DNA of 64,000 nt. It comes from Triatoma infestans. Its lineage: Eukaryota; Arthropoda; Insecta; Hemiptera; Reduviidae. The stretch is taken from NCBI GenBank assembly GCA_011037195.1, contig JAAEAF010000663.1:1-64000 (forward strand), read 5' to 3'. The translations under genes and the position numbers were made by a program. Shown piece by piece: positions 21,690-33,599 of this stretch; the first letter of the stretch is position 1; every line of letters starts with the position of its first letter. The notes beneath the pieces are model-generated. The model saw only the letters and a list, made by a program, of their open reading frames with translations. It made no database searches and was not told where the DNA came from.

Positions 21690-21925
21690 AAAAAGGTTGG
21701 GGATAATTACAACAAATAAATACAAATATAACAAATTCAGTTGGTACAGATGCGGGAATTTGCTCTGTGCAAATCTATGTTATCACACTGTTTTGACAAA
21801 AACCTATTGATAATGGGCGAACACCCGAAACCAGTCGATGAAGACCAGTCGAAGAAGCTGGCTATCAAGGGAAAAATCTCTGATGCTTTCCAGCTCTACG
21901 GATCCAGCCACAACAACTTGTAGAG
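21690..21925 (+). mobile_element. Hammerhead-like unit, right inverted copy
   Basis: The sequence gctctgtgcaaatctatgtt, then tatcacactg, then a decayed core TTGATAA, hairpin GGGC-gaac-ACCC, GAAA, CCAGTC, GATG (about 21,803-21,840), and the 3' region ctctgatgctttccagctct. It is the reverse partner of the unit at 20,385-20,585. The core has substitutions expected to abolish self-cleavage. Confidence 0.6.
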
Positions 21926-22169
21926 TCTCAAATTTGAGGAAAAAGCGGTTAACCGGATATGCAAATTTACAGAATACATTTTTGAAGAGCACATAATTTA
22001 TACAAATTGTTGCATGTAAAATTTATGTAATTTATTAAACGTTTAATTTCCCTTAATTTCATGGGGTTAGTGTGCAAATAGACATTGGTGTACAGCTGGC
22101 GAGAAATTTAACCCCATAACTCTCCCAAAACCACGCTAAAAAACAATTTTACACGAAAAATATTAAAAA

Positions 22170-22485
22170 AAAAAAAATTGTTCTTTAACAGCGAGAGAGC
22201 AAACAGAAAAGAGTGCAAGAGAATCTCAACCACTCTCTCGGGCTGGAGTGGCTGAGAACTATATATATAGTCCATAAGAGAACAGTTCAACACAGTTAAA
22301 AACAGTTGAAATCAGTTCAGTACATCCAATAGCTACGTGTCTTTTCTCTTACCACACAACCTTAAACATACATCCATTATAGAGTCCAGGCAGTCTGTGT
22401 CTCATTATTAATATATCAGTTAACCAGTGTTAACCAAGTCTTCTTCTTATCTCATCAAACAAAAACAACACAACCATTATAGTTA
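22170..22485 (+). promoter_or_regulatory. LTR-like segment with TATA box
   Basis: A TATA-like ctatatatatagtcc at 22,259-22,274 is followed by repeated cagttcaacacagtt-type blocks, agagtccaggcagtctgtg at about 22,382 and an end ccattata at about 22,476. The block order matches the LTR-like pieces at 340-588 and 49,373-49,678, suggesting a solo LTR or LTR remnant with its promoter. No gag follows. Confidence 0.5.
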
Positions 22486-22489
22486 CGTA

Positions 22490-23335
22490 AAATAAGATGT
22501 AAAACTTGTACCCCTAAGTAGTGACCATAGTTAGTAATACCAATTTTAGGAGGCTAATTTTGTGTCATTATCATTTAAACAACACCGTTCATTAACAATT
22601 CCTTCTAACATTCAGTGGGCAGTTAGCTACTTTTAAGCTCTCGAATATATTCATCTGAATTGTATATAATAATCACATGTGTGGACGGGCAGCAGAATAG
22701 TTTCAAACCCAAAATCCTAAAACTGTAATTGCAGCCTAAAACTCTATTAGAATTTCATGTGTATATATTTGTTTGTGTTGTGTGTAATCATCTATATTAC
22801 CAATGTGCAGGTAGAAATGAGTGTATATATTGAGGTAAACTCATAAAGTTTGTCTATGAGTATGCTAAACTAAAATAGCTGTATGATACATATTAACTAT
22901 ATCTGCAGGCCTTATAGTATGTCAGCGTTCGGAATATCAGTGCAAATATGATTCATGTTAAAGGATATTTTTAATACAATTTCCTATTAAAATTTACTTA
23001 ATTTATTTAGTTAGTTAGTACGGTGACACTTTTATATTTCACAGAACTCTTGTGCTAACCACATCAGTGTGTATGAATAGTAAAATGTAATAGTAGAAAA
23101 TAATTTATTTAATGAATTAGCTTCTGTGTGATTATTTCAATGTTAACTTGTTTACATTCAGAAAGTTAAAGTTTAAATAACAGATTTTATTGCAATGTAT
23201 TGTTAATGATAATATTATTTTAATATTACGTATGATTATTAATTAAAATAATTAATTAATGAAACATAAACTTTGTTTGACAATGATTTGCTATCAGGTA
23301 AAAGTTTCGATCTAGTAGTGAATACATCAATAGAT
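22490..23335. other. AT-rich intergenic DNA
   Basis: No gene or element recognised. At 23,340-23,375 a repeat A end (atctggtgcgaaacattcac) begins. Confidence 0.55.
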
Positions 23336-23479
23336 ATTAGAATAATCTGGTGCGAAACATTCACACGACACTTTCGGCATTGTGGATTTTGGATCAAGAG
23401 GAATGCCAATGGATGTACAGCTCCGCCTAGCCCCCCCCGCACGACTAAATTAATCTCGCAATGCACTAGGCATTGTGAT

Positions 23480-23890
23480 ATGAGATGAGAGATGCAAATT
23501 CTGGAGAAGGGGATCATGAAAGCAGGAACCAAAGAGTACCGGTCAGAAAACGCAATGGGAACTCTCAAACACGCAGTTAATTCCTACCTTGGCAAATTTG
23601 CAAGTGGATATCATACCTGGGGACTCTCTGCAGGCAATTCAGGAGCTGAAGGAGGCCGGTGTCACAACAGTCGGGAGCTACTTGGCCCACGAGATCTGGT
23701 TGACAACGGCTACCGGAAGAATCCAGGAGAAAACCGGGGCTGACAGACAGTAATGTGGACCACCCGGACTGTTTCTGCTAAAGCCGCGACAAATACCCTG
23801 CAGATATTACCATAGTGCTGCTTTAAGCAGGAAATCTCTCCGCTGGGACGCTGGACGGGATACCCTCCCTCCAGGCATTTGTGACGTATC
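23480..23890 (+). other. GC-richer segment, possible LINE C-terminal scar
   Basis: A block clearly richer in G and C than its surroundings. Two alternating frames read AMGTLKHAVNSYLGKF and then LQVDIIPGDSLQAIQELKEA. The sense of these resembles the last domain of some non-LTR retrotransposon ORFs, where a VPVVIGALGT-like block precedes a conserved end, but the match is weak. It could also be an unrelated unique sequence. No start, stop or splice pattern supports a host gene. Confidence 0.3.
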
Positions 23891-24890
23891 ATAAATACCA
23901 ACAAAAAAATCATGAATTCTATCATCGCAATTAAACTAACGTTTGAAATCTTTTGCTTCTCTAACACAAGAATTAGAAGAACATCTAATCGGACGTATGC
24001 TAGAAAGTAACTTAATCGTAATGCGAATTGTCTGCGGCAATAAAGTGTTAAAAATGCAGTTTTGTTAAATTTTCTTTATAAGACTTCTTCAAATACTGAA
24101 TTTAAATTGCTTTCAGTAGGCTTAATAATTTTTGTGTGGGTTCCATTCCAACAACATTTCCTATATTTTTAGAATATATATATAACTTGTATTGAAGTCC
24201 ATAACATTCTTGTACATATTGGCACACTTCTCTAAAGAAGCAAGTGGATAGCCATTTCCTTAGAGATCTTAACATCCTTAGCTAATCCATAGAAACTGAT
24301 AGGGACGCCTTCCAGTACTCATCCCAAGCAAACGGGTTGTGGAGATAGTATAAGCACTTAGATTTAGTGTACCCAGAGGCATATTCCAGCTCACTACTAC
24401 TACCACTGCTAATACTTCAGTTTTGTATATACGAGTATATATCCTGCTTTAATAGATAACAATGTAGAGCAGTGTATACAAACTTCAGTAGTTTATTTAG
24501 GTCAACATGATATTTTGATTGGCACTCTCTCTCTATATTCACACAATAAACATAACATTGGAGAAGTTTTCATTCCTACATAACTGAAGACTACAAGGTA
24601 TCTTCCCATTTTGCAAATTTTATAAATAAAAATATAATTCACATAAAATAATTGAAATAACAGAGTAAAAAAAAAATAATAATAATAGAGTCAAAATAAC
24701 TCTACATTGGCTTTAATTGACTAAATGTGAGCATTGGCAATCTAGTGTTGAAACGATGTAATCAAATAAGTGATAATAAGATATAATTATTTATTGCCGG
24801 TAATATTTTGATAAAGCCACTGTCCGACCATTGCAATACAACATAAGGATCAATGGTATTACACGAAAAACAGGGCTTTTTAAGGTCTAT
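23890..24890. other. AT-rich intergenic DNA
   Basis: I see no coding or element signal. An A-rich and AAT-rich patch lies at 24,666-24,690. Confidence 0.5.
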
Positions 24891-24899
24891 GTGGTATCC

Positions 24900-25870
24900 T
24901 GCTAGTTTCGGAACGAGGACACTCAAGTACATTGATTTCTCTAAGAAATCCTAAGATCTGAGAAAGTTCTAAAGAGGATATATCCTCCTCCAACATTTGG
25001 TAGATACTCAGGCTTGTGAATCTTCTTTGAATGATAGCAGTATGTCAGGAGGTGTTTTGGAGTCTCCTCCGATTCCCCACGGAATCACAGGATCACTTTC
25101 TAGGCGCAGCTTATTCTTCTGAGTGTATGATCCCCCTCAGTATGTCAAGTCTATTTTCGTATAGATCAATACAAACATTGGACCTTTTCCGGTCGTAACT
25201 GCCTAGACAAGTCTTAGCCCGTCTCTCCAAAACGATGTTCTGCTGACTTCTTCCTCTCGTTTCTGTGCTGTGTTCTTGAAAAGAAGGTCGCTTATCCCTC
25301 AAAGGCAATCTGACCCTTTCTTTTTTCCAGAAGAGATTACTTCGTCTTCCCTTGCCATGGGTGTGGGCCATCTCGTTACTCCCCAGAGCAACATGCCTGG
25401 AGATCCTTCCGATTTTGAAATTTCCTATCGAGATTGAACTGGACAAACCTTTCAGTTGCGTGAATTTCTGACTGGAAGATGCTAGGAAATTTACAAAATA
25501 GGCTTCGAGTGTTTAGTTATTGGCCACTACATTCCAACCGCAGTCCTCCTTAGAAGTCCTCGATCCATCCGTATACACATAATGGCATGTTCTTAAATAC
25601 CAGACTGAGCGGGTTCAATGCTCTACTCTCTTCTAGTACTCGTTTTTGAGGAAAATTTTTTAATGTAGTTTTAATTTTAATCATCCAATCACTAGTAGAG
25701 TTCCAGAGAGGGAAGCTGGCACATGGATAACTACTCCCTAGTGCTAATGCGCACCATTCCCTATCAACAATATCCCTAGATATTTTGAGGATAGCCCAGT
25801 TTGCCCAACTTTCAACCCAAGGTGAAGAGTTTTGGTTGAGAATGACCAAACTAACTTGACCTTATGCCAT
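24900..25870 (-). pseudogene. LINE RNase H to C-terminal remnant
   Basis: Minus-strand frames order as RNase H. PLCVYGWIEDF (25,570-25,550) corresponds to the first block, YTDGS type, with the catalytic Asp region altered. FQSEIHATERFVQFNL-like sequence follows in another frame near 25,480. SRHVALGSNEMAHTHGKG (about 25,390) corresponds to the GH...NEMAD helix, with the last Asp changed to His. The downstream part to 24,900 resembles the zinc tail and the 3' end of the LINE at 10.7 kb (shared block ggtatatc-type, ttggtagatactcagg). The residue losses mean it is dead. Confidence 0.6.
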
Positions 25871-26325
25871 CGCACCCCAGGTGATCGTAGGTCTCACCAT
25901 GGTCTAGAGTACTAGAAGAACAGCCCCAAGACAAAAATGGTTAAATCCATTTCAATTCGATCACATTAAATAAACACATTGGATATATTAGAAATAAATA
26001 TCTTGTTAAGATGACATGCATTATAAGCCTCCGTAAATGTAAATTATAATTCGCACAAATAAATCCGTATCAAGAATACTGGCAGAGATGTCGCAGGTTT
26101 TTTATGAAATAAACAACAGATAAAAATAGCTTCTGCAAACCATTTAATTTATTCAAACGAAAACATGGTAAATATTTGAGCAATTAATAGGAAACTAAAT
26201 GTAAGATAACAAAACGTATTTGAAGAGAATTCTTCGCCTGGATACAACCGGTAACGGTCTAATCAAATATACATACGTGCATAGGAAATAAAGATTCTAA
26301 CGAAATAGGGAAGGAAGGAATACTT

Positions 26326-26329
<4 letters not shown>

Positions 26330-26368
<39 letters not shown>
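26330..26368. repeat. (CA)n microsatellite
   Basis: About 18 CA units, uninterrupted over most of the tract. Confidence 0.95.
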
Positions 26369-26369
<1 letters not shown>

Positions 26370-26556
26370 CGGAAGGAACGTACCGAAAATTTGTTTGGTA
26401 TCACAGGTAGAGAATGTAGCGGAAAGGGCACGTCCGGCTTACACTTCCCACTCTACAATCTGTCAATATATGTGTGTCAATATTAAAATTACTTATTTGT
26501 AAAGGTAAAAAAAAGTAGATATGTTTTAAATTGTATTTATATTTCTTGCTTCAGTA

Positions 26557-26647
<91 letters not shown>
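26557..26647. repeat. (ATT)n microsatellite
   Basis: About 30 perfect ATT units. Confidence 0.97.
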
Positions 26648-26749
26648 GTTACTTTTTTAAGGTGTCTTGCGGCCCTTAGGCAGAGAGGTACCTGGATCAC
26701 TATAAGTGAACACACTGTTTTCTATTCTTGTATTTATTAGTAATAAATA

Positions 26750-27480
26750 GGCGACTTAGCCATCATCATCAGGGATCCAGCGGCCGCGACTCGTCCTTCC
26801 TCTGCAATCAGCCTCTGGCTCTCCAGATTGGGGTTCCCTCCCCCAACCCATCCTAATCCTTTCCCCTAGCACGGTTGCCTGCAAGTTACTTGGGTTACTG
26901 AAATCCCTGTGCTTGAGGCAATGGACAGGAATCAGTAGATGGACATAAGATCCATCGGGCGTGCGATCAGTCACGCTAGCTCGTTAGAGTTGAAATACTG
27001 AACTACGGGCGCAAGCTACTTTCCGAGCCACTTGCTTGCAATTGAGGTAGGATTCGTAGTGGCCGTGGTTTAACCAATAACTCCAATGACCGAGGTGATT
27101 AGTTGAGAGGGAGGAGACTCGCCATATAAAATTAATCCCTGAGCCAGCCCGGTGTACCATCCCGGAAGCGCAGTTGCTGGGTGTACGCGGTTCACCAGAG
27201 CCTGCTAGAGAGTGCCTCCTCTAGCTTCTGGTAGTGGAGTGTGTGACCACATTGTGGGATCACTCTGCGCGCTGGTTGAGCATATCTCAACCTGTCCTTA
27301 AATGAGTCAAGCGGGGGAGTGCTTCGGCACTTCTGCTATGGTCGGGCATTGCACTAAAAGTCCTTCCATGGTGGTGACATCCCATTCTTGTTAAACGATC
27401 CCGTTGCTTACAATGGGGGACCGGTAAACCCGAAAGGGTAGGTACGGTCTAGAAAGATCTCCCGAAGTATCAGGAAGAAA
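26750..27480 (-). repeat. Compound GC-rich repeat C, minus copy
   Basis: The minus strand matches 48,650-49,250 in order: the cccgttgc...aacgggatcgttta block (27,395), ccatcatggtggtgacatc-type block, caggttgagatatgctcaac, cgcttccgggatgg, cctgtccattgcctcaagc and ccagaggctgattg. It is about 700 bp, clearly richer in GC than the surroundings, and has no long open frame. The tRNA-like head present in the plus copy is truncated here. Confidence 0.8.
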
Positions 27481-28049
27481 AGGAGTAAACGGGCATAAAT
27501 GTGTATGTGTGTGTGTGTGTGTGTGCTCTTGAGAAGCCAAAAAACCCATAATTATTTCAAATTTATCGACTTGCTGATATGCCGGGAAGTTTTAAAAAAA
27601 GGAAAAACTCTTTGACGACTTTTATTTACTGCTCTTAAAATTAATCGATACCAAGGATTTTTTCTAAAACTTCATGCACTTACTAAAAAGATAAATGCAT
27701 GAAACATTTTTCCAAAAAATTACGAAGTTTGGAGGTTCTGGGGGAACAGTAAGTTAAGCACGTTCCTCTGAAGTACAATGTATATTACGCTCACCTATTT
27801 GTATGAAGGTAAATTAAATGAATTGCGAAAATACCAAATTTGAAGAAAACTGCTGAACTGATACTTAGTGCAATTTACAATGTACAATTTCGTTTTTTTT
27901 TTAGCATTCTTCTCAAAGGATTACGGAAGGTTTTTTTTTTTTTTAAACTTGGAATGATAACAACACAGATGTAAATGTAATACTTTAATTTAAAATATTT
28001 TGCCCCAAAAAAATTTCAAAGATTATTTGAGCTTGTGCAATGTTTTGGC

Positions 28050-28615
28050 GATATTTTAGTCTTTAACATCAATGAACAAAAACTTCTTTAACCCCATTTT
28101 TAATCTTGTTGCTTTTTCTTTAAACAATAAAAATTATTCACCATTTATGATTCATAGTGATTTCCAATTTTTAATAATTCCACTTAATGGGTTTACTATC
28201 CCCTATACTAATTATCAGTTAAAGAATAAAAATAACTGATGGCAGATTTAATTCGGTGAAAGGATATAAACTTAGATACATTTGGATATATTGATTCAAT
28301 TCTAGGTTCTGTAAATTTGGAAGGGCAATACTCTTAAGGGAATGCTTTGGGGGAATTGGATATTAAAGATATCTTACGATATTGGAGACAGATCGGTAGA
28401 TTGCTGGGAAAGATATCTTGGAAGGAACTTTTTTGTGGGGGAGGCGGATATTGGTACCACACATTGGGCGCCAAATAATAAAAATAATCACTAGAATATT
28501 AAAAGCTAACCCTAAACCTTGTGCATTTTTTTTTTGCTATTGCTAAAAGATTTGTCAAACTTTTCTGCGCTTGTGACATGTTATCATCTGATAATTAATT
28601 AGTTTCAATATAACA
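28050..28615 (+). repeat. Repeat D copy 1 (non-coding)
   Basis: From ctttaacatcaatgaacaaa to ttatcatctgataattaatt this matches 40,198-40,655, including ggtaccacacattgggcgcc and taaccctaaaccttgtgcat. It has no coding potential and is not flanked by a clear target duplication. Confidence 0.8.
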
Positions 28616-28699
28616 GATTCTAATTGTAACCTACCAATCTGTGCCAACCAATATATCCCCACGCCATTTCTATCTTTGTCTTTAGGGCAAGTTTACAGA

Positions 28700-29180
28700 A
28701 AATTTAATTGTATTAACTGATGTAACTGCGATTGTGCCAGATTTTCGTAATTGAGTTTTCATCGGAAATACAAGTTTTCACGTCCACTGTGTCATAATAT
28801 ATCAACTAGACGCATGTCTAGTTAGTAGGAGCTACAACATTTATTCGTAACATTTCTCCCCGGAAAAATTTATTTAAGGGGATTTTGGGGAGAAGGGTGG
28901 GGCTATGTATTCCTCTAATATGCTATTTCAGTTCATCATCAATGTGCTATACAATACTGACAACTAAATAATATGAATAAGAATTATATAAGTGGCCAAA
29001 ATTCTTCCCAGTTTGAAGAAAATCGGTTCAGCGGAAGTACGACTTTACTGAATAGGTTTTTCAGTTATTAGTGATTTTTTCCCATAAAAATGTCGACGGT
29101 TTTATATACTAATAAGAATTCTAAGTGTGAGGAAAGTTTACCATTTCGCAATAAGAGAAAATCGTGTGAGTGTTTCAGAC
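28700..29180 (+). repeat. Repeat A, diverged copy
   Basis: Contains ttgagttttcatcggaaata, the inner-unit blocks cccggaaaaatttatttaag and cggttcagcggaagtacgac, and the outer end gtgtgagtgtttcagaccag. Part of the middle with the TG tract is missing. Confidence 0.75.
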
Positions 29181-29383
29181 CAGATTTTTTTTTTTATGTC
29201 GTTGCGAGAAACTAGATTTTGATTGAGTAGCTAGCACTTGCGAACATTTTTATCTTTTGCTGCCTACATAAATTTAAGATATAATGAATACATAGTTATA
29301 ATGAATAACATAAAACATAATGAATAGCTACAAACTTCAGGACTAAGAAAAGTTTTTTAACTGAAAATTATGAATTCCTTGAA

Positions 29384-30142
29384 GAAATTTTTTGTAGGTG
29401 TTTATTATTAGACTTCTACTAATTTGTCCCACTAGTATAATCGGCCAAATACAAATTGGCAGACTTACACAGCAACTAGCATTTCTGCCTCATTCTCTTT
29501 TGTCTTCTTTCCAACAATGGAATGAAAATTCTCAGTTTTCCTTTATAGCTCACATTAATTATACACAACAGTAAATAATATATTAAAAGAAACTTGATTT
29601 TTTACTTCTTTTTTTTTTTTTATTTAATTTTATTTGATAATTTATAAAATACCTCTACAATGGAAAAATTAGTAAATGAAATATTAAATTAGTTTTTTCA
29701 AAGAAATAATTAGCTATAAATAATTAGCCAATCACAGTGTAGAAGTAAAATGTGTCAAATATGAGCGTGGTCAACATGATAATTGTAAATTTCTGATTGG
29801 CCTAACATATACACCCATGTTTCACACCTTCTATTCTAGACTTTGATTGGTCTTAATTATTTCTTTGAAAAAACTGGGTTAAATTTTTTTTTTTACTAAT
29901 TTTACTTTCGTAGGTATTTTATAAATGGTTCTAACATAATCTAACATAATATTTACTGTTTTCTAAAATTAATGGGATATTTACAGAAAAAAAATCCAGA
30001 ATTTTCATTCCATTGTTGAAAAAGAAAGTAAAAGAGAATTAGGCAGAAATGAAAGTTGCCGTATAAGTCCACCATTTTGTATTTGCCTGTTTATACTAAT
30101 GGAACAAAATAAAATTGATGTTAAACAACCACAAAAATTTCC
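29384..30142. mobile_element. Foldback / long-TIR non-autonomous element
   Basis: The two arms of about 350 bp (29,384-29,735 and 29,785-30,142) are reverse complements at roughly 80 percent, around a centre near 29,770. Landmarks are ttctgcct...attctctttt and caacaatggaatgaaaattc on the left, and gaattttcattccattgttg and agagaattaggcagaaatg on the right. No transposase frame is present. Such long-arm elements are usually non-autonomous DNA transposons. I could not assign a superfamily because no unambiguous target duplication is visible. Confidence 0.75.
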
Positions 30143-30169
30143 AAAAATGTTTAGCCAATGGTTTGTATT

Positions 30170-30207
<38 letters not shown>

Positions 30208-30213
30208 TGTGTG
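30170..30213. repeat. (TG)n(GA)n(TG)n compound microsatellite
   Basis: A short TG run, about 15 GA units, then TG again. Confidence 0.95.
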
Positions 30214-30228
30214 TAATGACATGGAAAA

Positions 30229-30620
30229 TCATACCAATGTCAAAGTGGGTCCAGCCAGCTGCTATCTTAACAAAGGATGGCAGTAATAAAAGAGCAATTT
30301 ATAACCAGCGACCTAGCAGGCCACCGTCTTCAAGACAATGCCGGCCAAACAAACAACAAAGCCCTTTTCAAATACTTTACATCAAAGCAAGCACCGATAA
30401 GGTTGGCCACTAACCTAAATAAGGTCAACAAACTACGAAGGTCGCACAAGGTCGCACACTAGGACAGATGTCTTGGTGTGAGTGTGGCCAACACCGATAT
30501 ATAAACTCTATCATATACAACGAGAGCATCATTAAATCTTATACGACGATACGAGCATTTCCATATACACGAGCAGCAGTTTACGCGACTATACACAGTT
30601 TCATTTAAACTTATTATCTT
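30229..30620 (+). repeat. LTR-like repeat with TATA box
   Basis: Opens with gtgggtccagccagctgctat, related to the minus copy at 1,195-1,400. A TATA-like cgatatataaactctatc lies at about 30,499, followed by cac-rich leader-like sequence. The arrangement suggests an LTR promoter, but neither end of an LTR nor a downstream coding region is visible. Confidence 0.35.
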
Positions 30621-31004
30621 TTAGTAGTGCATCTTAGTTCGTTTATTTTATCATTCTAATTTATTACTTATTTATCTTCTATTTATTCCTAAGAATTTTG
30701 CTAGTTATTAGTTACCATTTATACGTTAAAATTATTGTTAAAATACAGTTTATTTTTATAAAATCCGTATTAATAATTCGACGCACTAAACTTCCAAAAT
30801 CTCTCAACTAACTTCCGCCCTCTTCAAGACATCTGCGACATCAGGAATCACATCAAACGATTCCATTACATATTCTGCGTAAGAGCTAATTCAAACAAAA
30901 TCTAGTTTCTTGTAACAACATAAAAAAAAAACCGGAATAGAACTAATTATTAGTGCAATTAAACAAATAAATTATAATAAGAAGAAGCGTTATATATTAG
31001 AGTT

Positions 31005-31085
31005 CGAAAATCTAGAGACCATGTGACTATGTAAATTGGAGTAACAGGAAATCTTTTGAGTGTTTCACATCAGATTTTTTTAATT
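31005..31085 (+). repeat. Repeat A terminal fragment
   Basis: Only the outer end is present: ggagtaacaggaaatctttt followed by gagtgtttcacatcagattt. Confidence 0.7.
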
Positions 31086-31518
31086 TAAATTGTTTTTAAA
31101 TGATGTAGAAAAATATGTAATACGTAATGTGAAAGTAAAGTTCTGTTATAACTTTCTTCAGTTACCAAGTTCGTCCAGATAATAGTCATTTGCAGCAATT
31201 GCCTTTAATTGCAGGCCAGCGAACTAAGCTTCGGGAGATATCTTTAATAAAATTACTTGACATAGGTATCGTATAAGACTGCACTTGAGGACAAGCCATG
31301 ACGTTCTCGTTAAAAAAAAAAACATCGCAGTAGAAAATATCTAGATCGTGGTATTGAGAACATTCCGCAAGCAAGCATATCATTATATTTTGTTTTTTAC
31401 TTTCATGAAGAGCCCGTTGTGAATCACGCTAAATGACCATCAGAAAATATATAAGGACATTTTTTTAAAAATAAATATAGGAAATCGCGATGGAAAAGTA
31501 ATTTTGAAAACATTCTAT

Positions 31519-31820
31519 TGTAGTGGAAGGACAAAATCGAAAAATAATAGTTTAAAGTTTCTGAATATTTTATAGTATCCAAAATTGTATTTTTGTTAAT
31601 ATTTTATAATTATTCTAGTGCTGTGAATTTACCTTGAAAAAGTGTGTATTTTAGAACCAGATATATTAAATCTGGTCATTGCTATTAAGAAAACAAAGGC
31701 ACTAAATCCCGTTAGGGTAACTCTTTTGTATAAGAGAATTCCCCCGCGAGTGAGAGAGCAATTCCAAAGAAGAGAGTCAAGCCACAACCTACCTACACAC
31801 ATCCACACCATAACATTACA
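31519..31820 (+). repeat. 5' LTR
   Basis: 302 bp, TG...CA ends. Compared with the solo LTRs at 13.6 and 43.2 kb it lacks a section of several hundred bases between the ccccgcgag and ctacctacaca blocks. The 3' LTR has the same shape. Confidence 0.93.
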
Positions 31821-31821
31821 C

Positions 31822-31839
31822 TGGTGCCAGCTGTTTGGG
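31822..31839 (+). promoter_or_regulatory. Primer-binding-site candidate
   Basis: tggtgccagctgtttggg begins with TGG, the complement of a tRNA CCA end, one base after the 5' LTR. The matching tRNA cannot be named without a search. Confidence 0.65.
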
Positions 31840-32049
31840 ATATTTTCAACCAGAATCCACAAATTTACAAGTACGTAAAAATTTTCAATTTAATAATAAA
31901 AAAGAAAAATTATCCATCAGATAATTTGATTGTTTTTAATTATTTTCTCAGCGGAAATAATATTTTTATTAAATATTTCCCATTATTGAATTTCTAATGA
32001 ATTTCATTTTTAAATTTTTGTAATTGTACCACTTGTACCTCAATCCCTT

Positions 32050-33378
32050 GTGAATTTTGAATTTATGAGTGTACTTAATAGATCCCAAATTATAAAGATA
32101 TTACGCGACAGTAACCTTTCTGTTGGAGGCAATTTACTCCAATTACGTAGACGTCTTGAAAAATATAATCTTTCCTCAAGCAATTCGTTCACTGACAAAA
32201 TGTATAAGATTAATGGACAAGACATGGGCATCGACGCTGCTGTAGAATATTTACTTGCTCAGCAGCAATTAGCAAATCCTCCAGCTACCCCTAACACCCC
32301 TTGAGAAATTTGCAATTAATTAATAGTTTACCCACTTTCGATGGCGAAAATTCAGCCAAAGTGTCCGATTTCCTTGACCAAATTAGCCATTGTGCTAGTC
32401 TTTCTGGCTGGGACGACGCTGCTAAATGAAATATTTGCACTTAAGCTCTCAGGGTCTGCAAAAATATTTTACGACACCCAGAAAGCCGAATTACAACGCC
32501 AGGGTACAATTATAACATATCCTCTAATTTCAGAGCGACTTCTAGCCCGATTTCGTAAGAAGAAAACACCCCTAGTCCTCTTACAACAGATGACTAATAT
32601 TCAATCTCTTCCAACAGAGTCTCCTGAAACCTTCGCGGATAGAATAAGACATATCCAATCCGCCATTAGTTTGAAAGCTCAAGCTAACCCACTCGAGGCC
32701 TTACAAACAATTTTAGATAAACTGGCCACTGATGCATTCCTGAAGTCACTTCCTCAACCACTTCGTAATGAGGTGCGAACTAAGCTACCTCAAAAATTAG
32801 ACGAAGCACTTTCTTATGCCAATGCCCTAAAAGAAGTTCAGGCTTCTGAAACAAACCCCACAGTTTTCGCTGTTACTTCGAAAACTTCTAGCACACCTCC
32901 ATCTCCTTGTCGTTTCTGTGGACAAATGCATTTCCACAGAGAATGCTCGCATCGAAATAAAAGTCAAAAGCCACAATTAAAACCAACTAGAGTTTTTAAT
33001 GTAATAAAGAACAGACCTTGTCGCCATTGTTCTGGTCCACATTTTGACGTGGACTGCACCAACAAATTCAGACCAAAACCCCTTCTAACTTTGGCAAAAT
33101 GCCTAATAATTTTAATATTCCAAAAAATTTCAATCGCAGGATATATAGTAATAATCGCTATAATAATAATAAGCCAATATTATACTAACAATAATAATCC
33201 TCGAATTAATTCAAGTAATTCACGATTTAACTCTTATTCAGATAGACCCCAGTATAGTCATAATAATAATAATAATGAAACTAGTAATAACCTCCAAAAT
33301 AGGCCCACTTGCCAATTTTGTTCAAAATTTGGACATACGGCTCGAAATTGTTTCCAGATACAGCCCAAAACGAGTTAG
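32050..33378 (+). pseudogene. gag with SAP-like N-terminus and three zinc knuckles
   Basis: The structural protein gene of the LTR element. The first frame (32,050-32,304, 84 aa) has a SAP-like segment, SQIIKILRDSNLSVGGNLLQ, the fold used by some proteins to bind AT-rich DNA. A stop at 32,302 and a frame change near 32,420 separate it from the capsid and nucleocapsid frame (32,341-33,378). Capsid landmarks are LKLSGSAKIFYDTQKAELQ and TPLVLLQQM, as in the gag at 5,666. The nucleocapsid has three CCHC knuckles: CRFCGQMHFHREC, CRHCSGPHFDVDC and CQFCSKFGHTARNC (the first two with three residues before His). Residues before the last knuckle are Asn-rich from AAT repeats. It is broken but far better preserved than the gag at 5.5 kb. 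Confidence 0.88.
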
Positions 33379-33429
33379 CCCTCAGTCGCTTTCTCGAACA
33401 CCTGATATGACCAAGGCTATCACACCTGC

Positions 33430-33590
33430 TTCCACCAGTCCTGAATAACCAGGTAATACCGAATTATGGCATCATGTCCCTTCATTTGCATGCGGACAAT
33501 GTCCAAAAATTCCAAATTTTTCTGGCGAAATCATAATTTCGCAATTAAAGGGCAATTTCCAAATAATACTTGTAGAAACGTATTAACGTA
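33430..33590 (+). pseudogene. Protease scar
   Basis: One frame reads FSGEIIISQLKGNFQIILV, which lines up with IQGKFIVSQLKNEFEMIIGR of the protease at 6,673-7,002. The catalytic DTGA half is absent, so an internal deletion removed it. Confidence 0.6.
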
Positions 33591-33599
33591 ATCACTAAT

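Noticed and set aside
26300..26700. CRISPR-like or satellite array
   Set aside because: Only simple CA and ATT microsatellites; there are no spaced direct repeats.
31642..31878. 78-aa frame repeated at 35,289-35,504
   Set aside because: Both frames lie within LTR sequence and recur because the LTRs are copies; there is no protein evidence.
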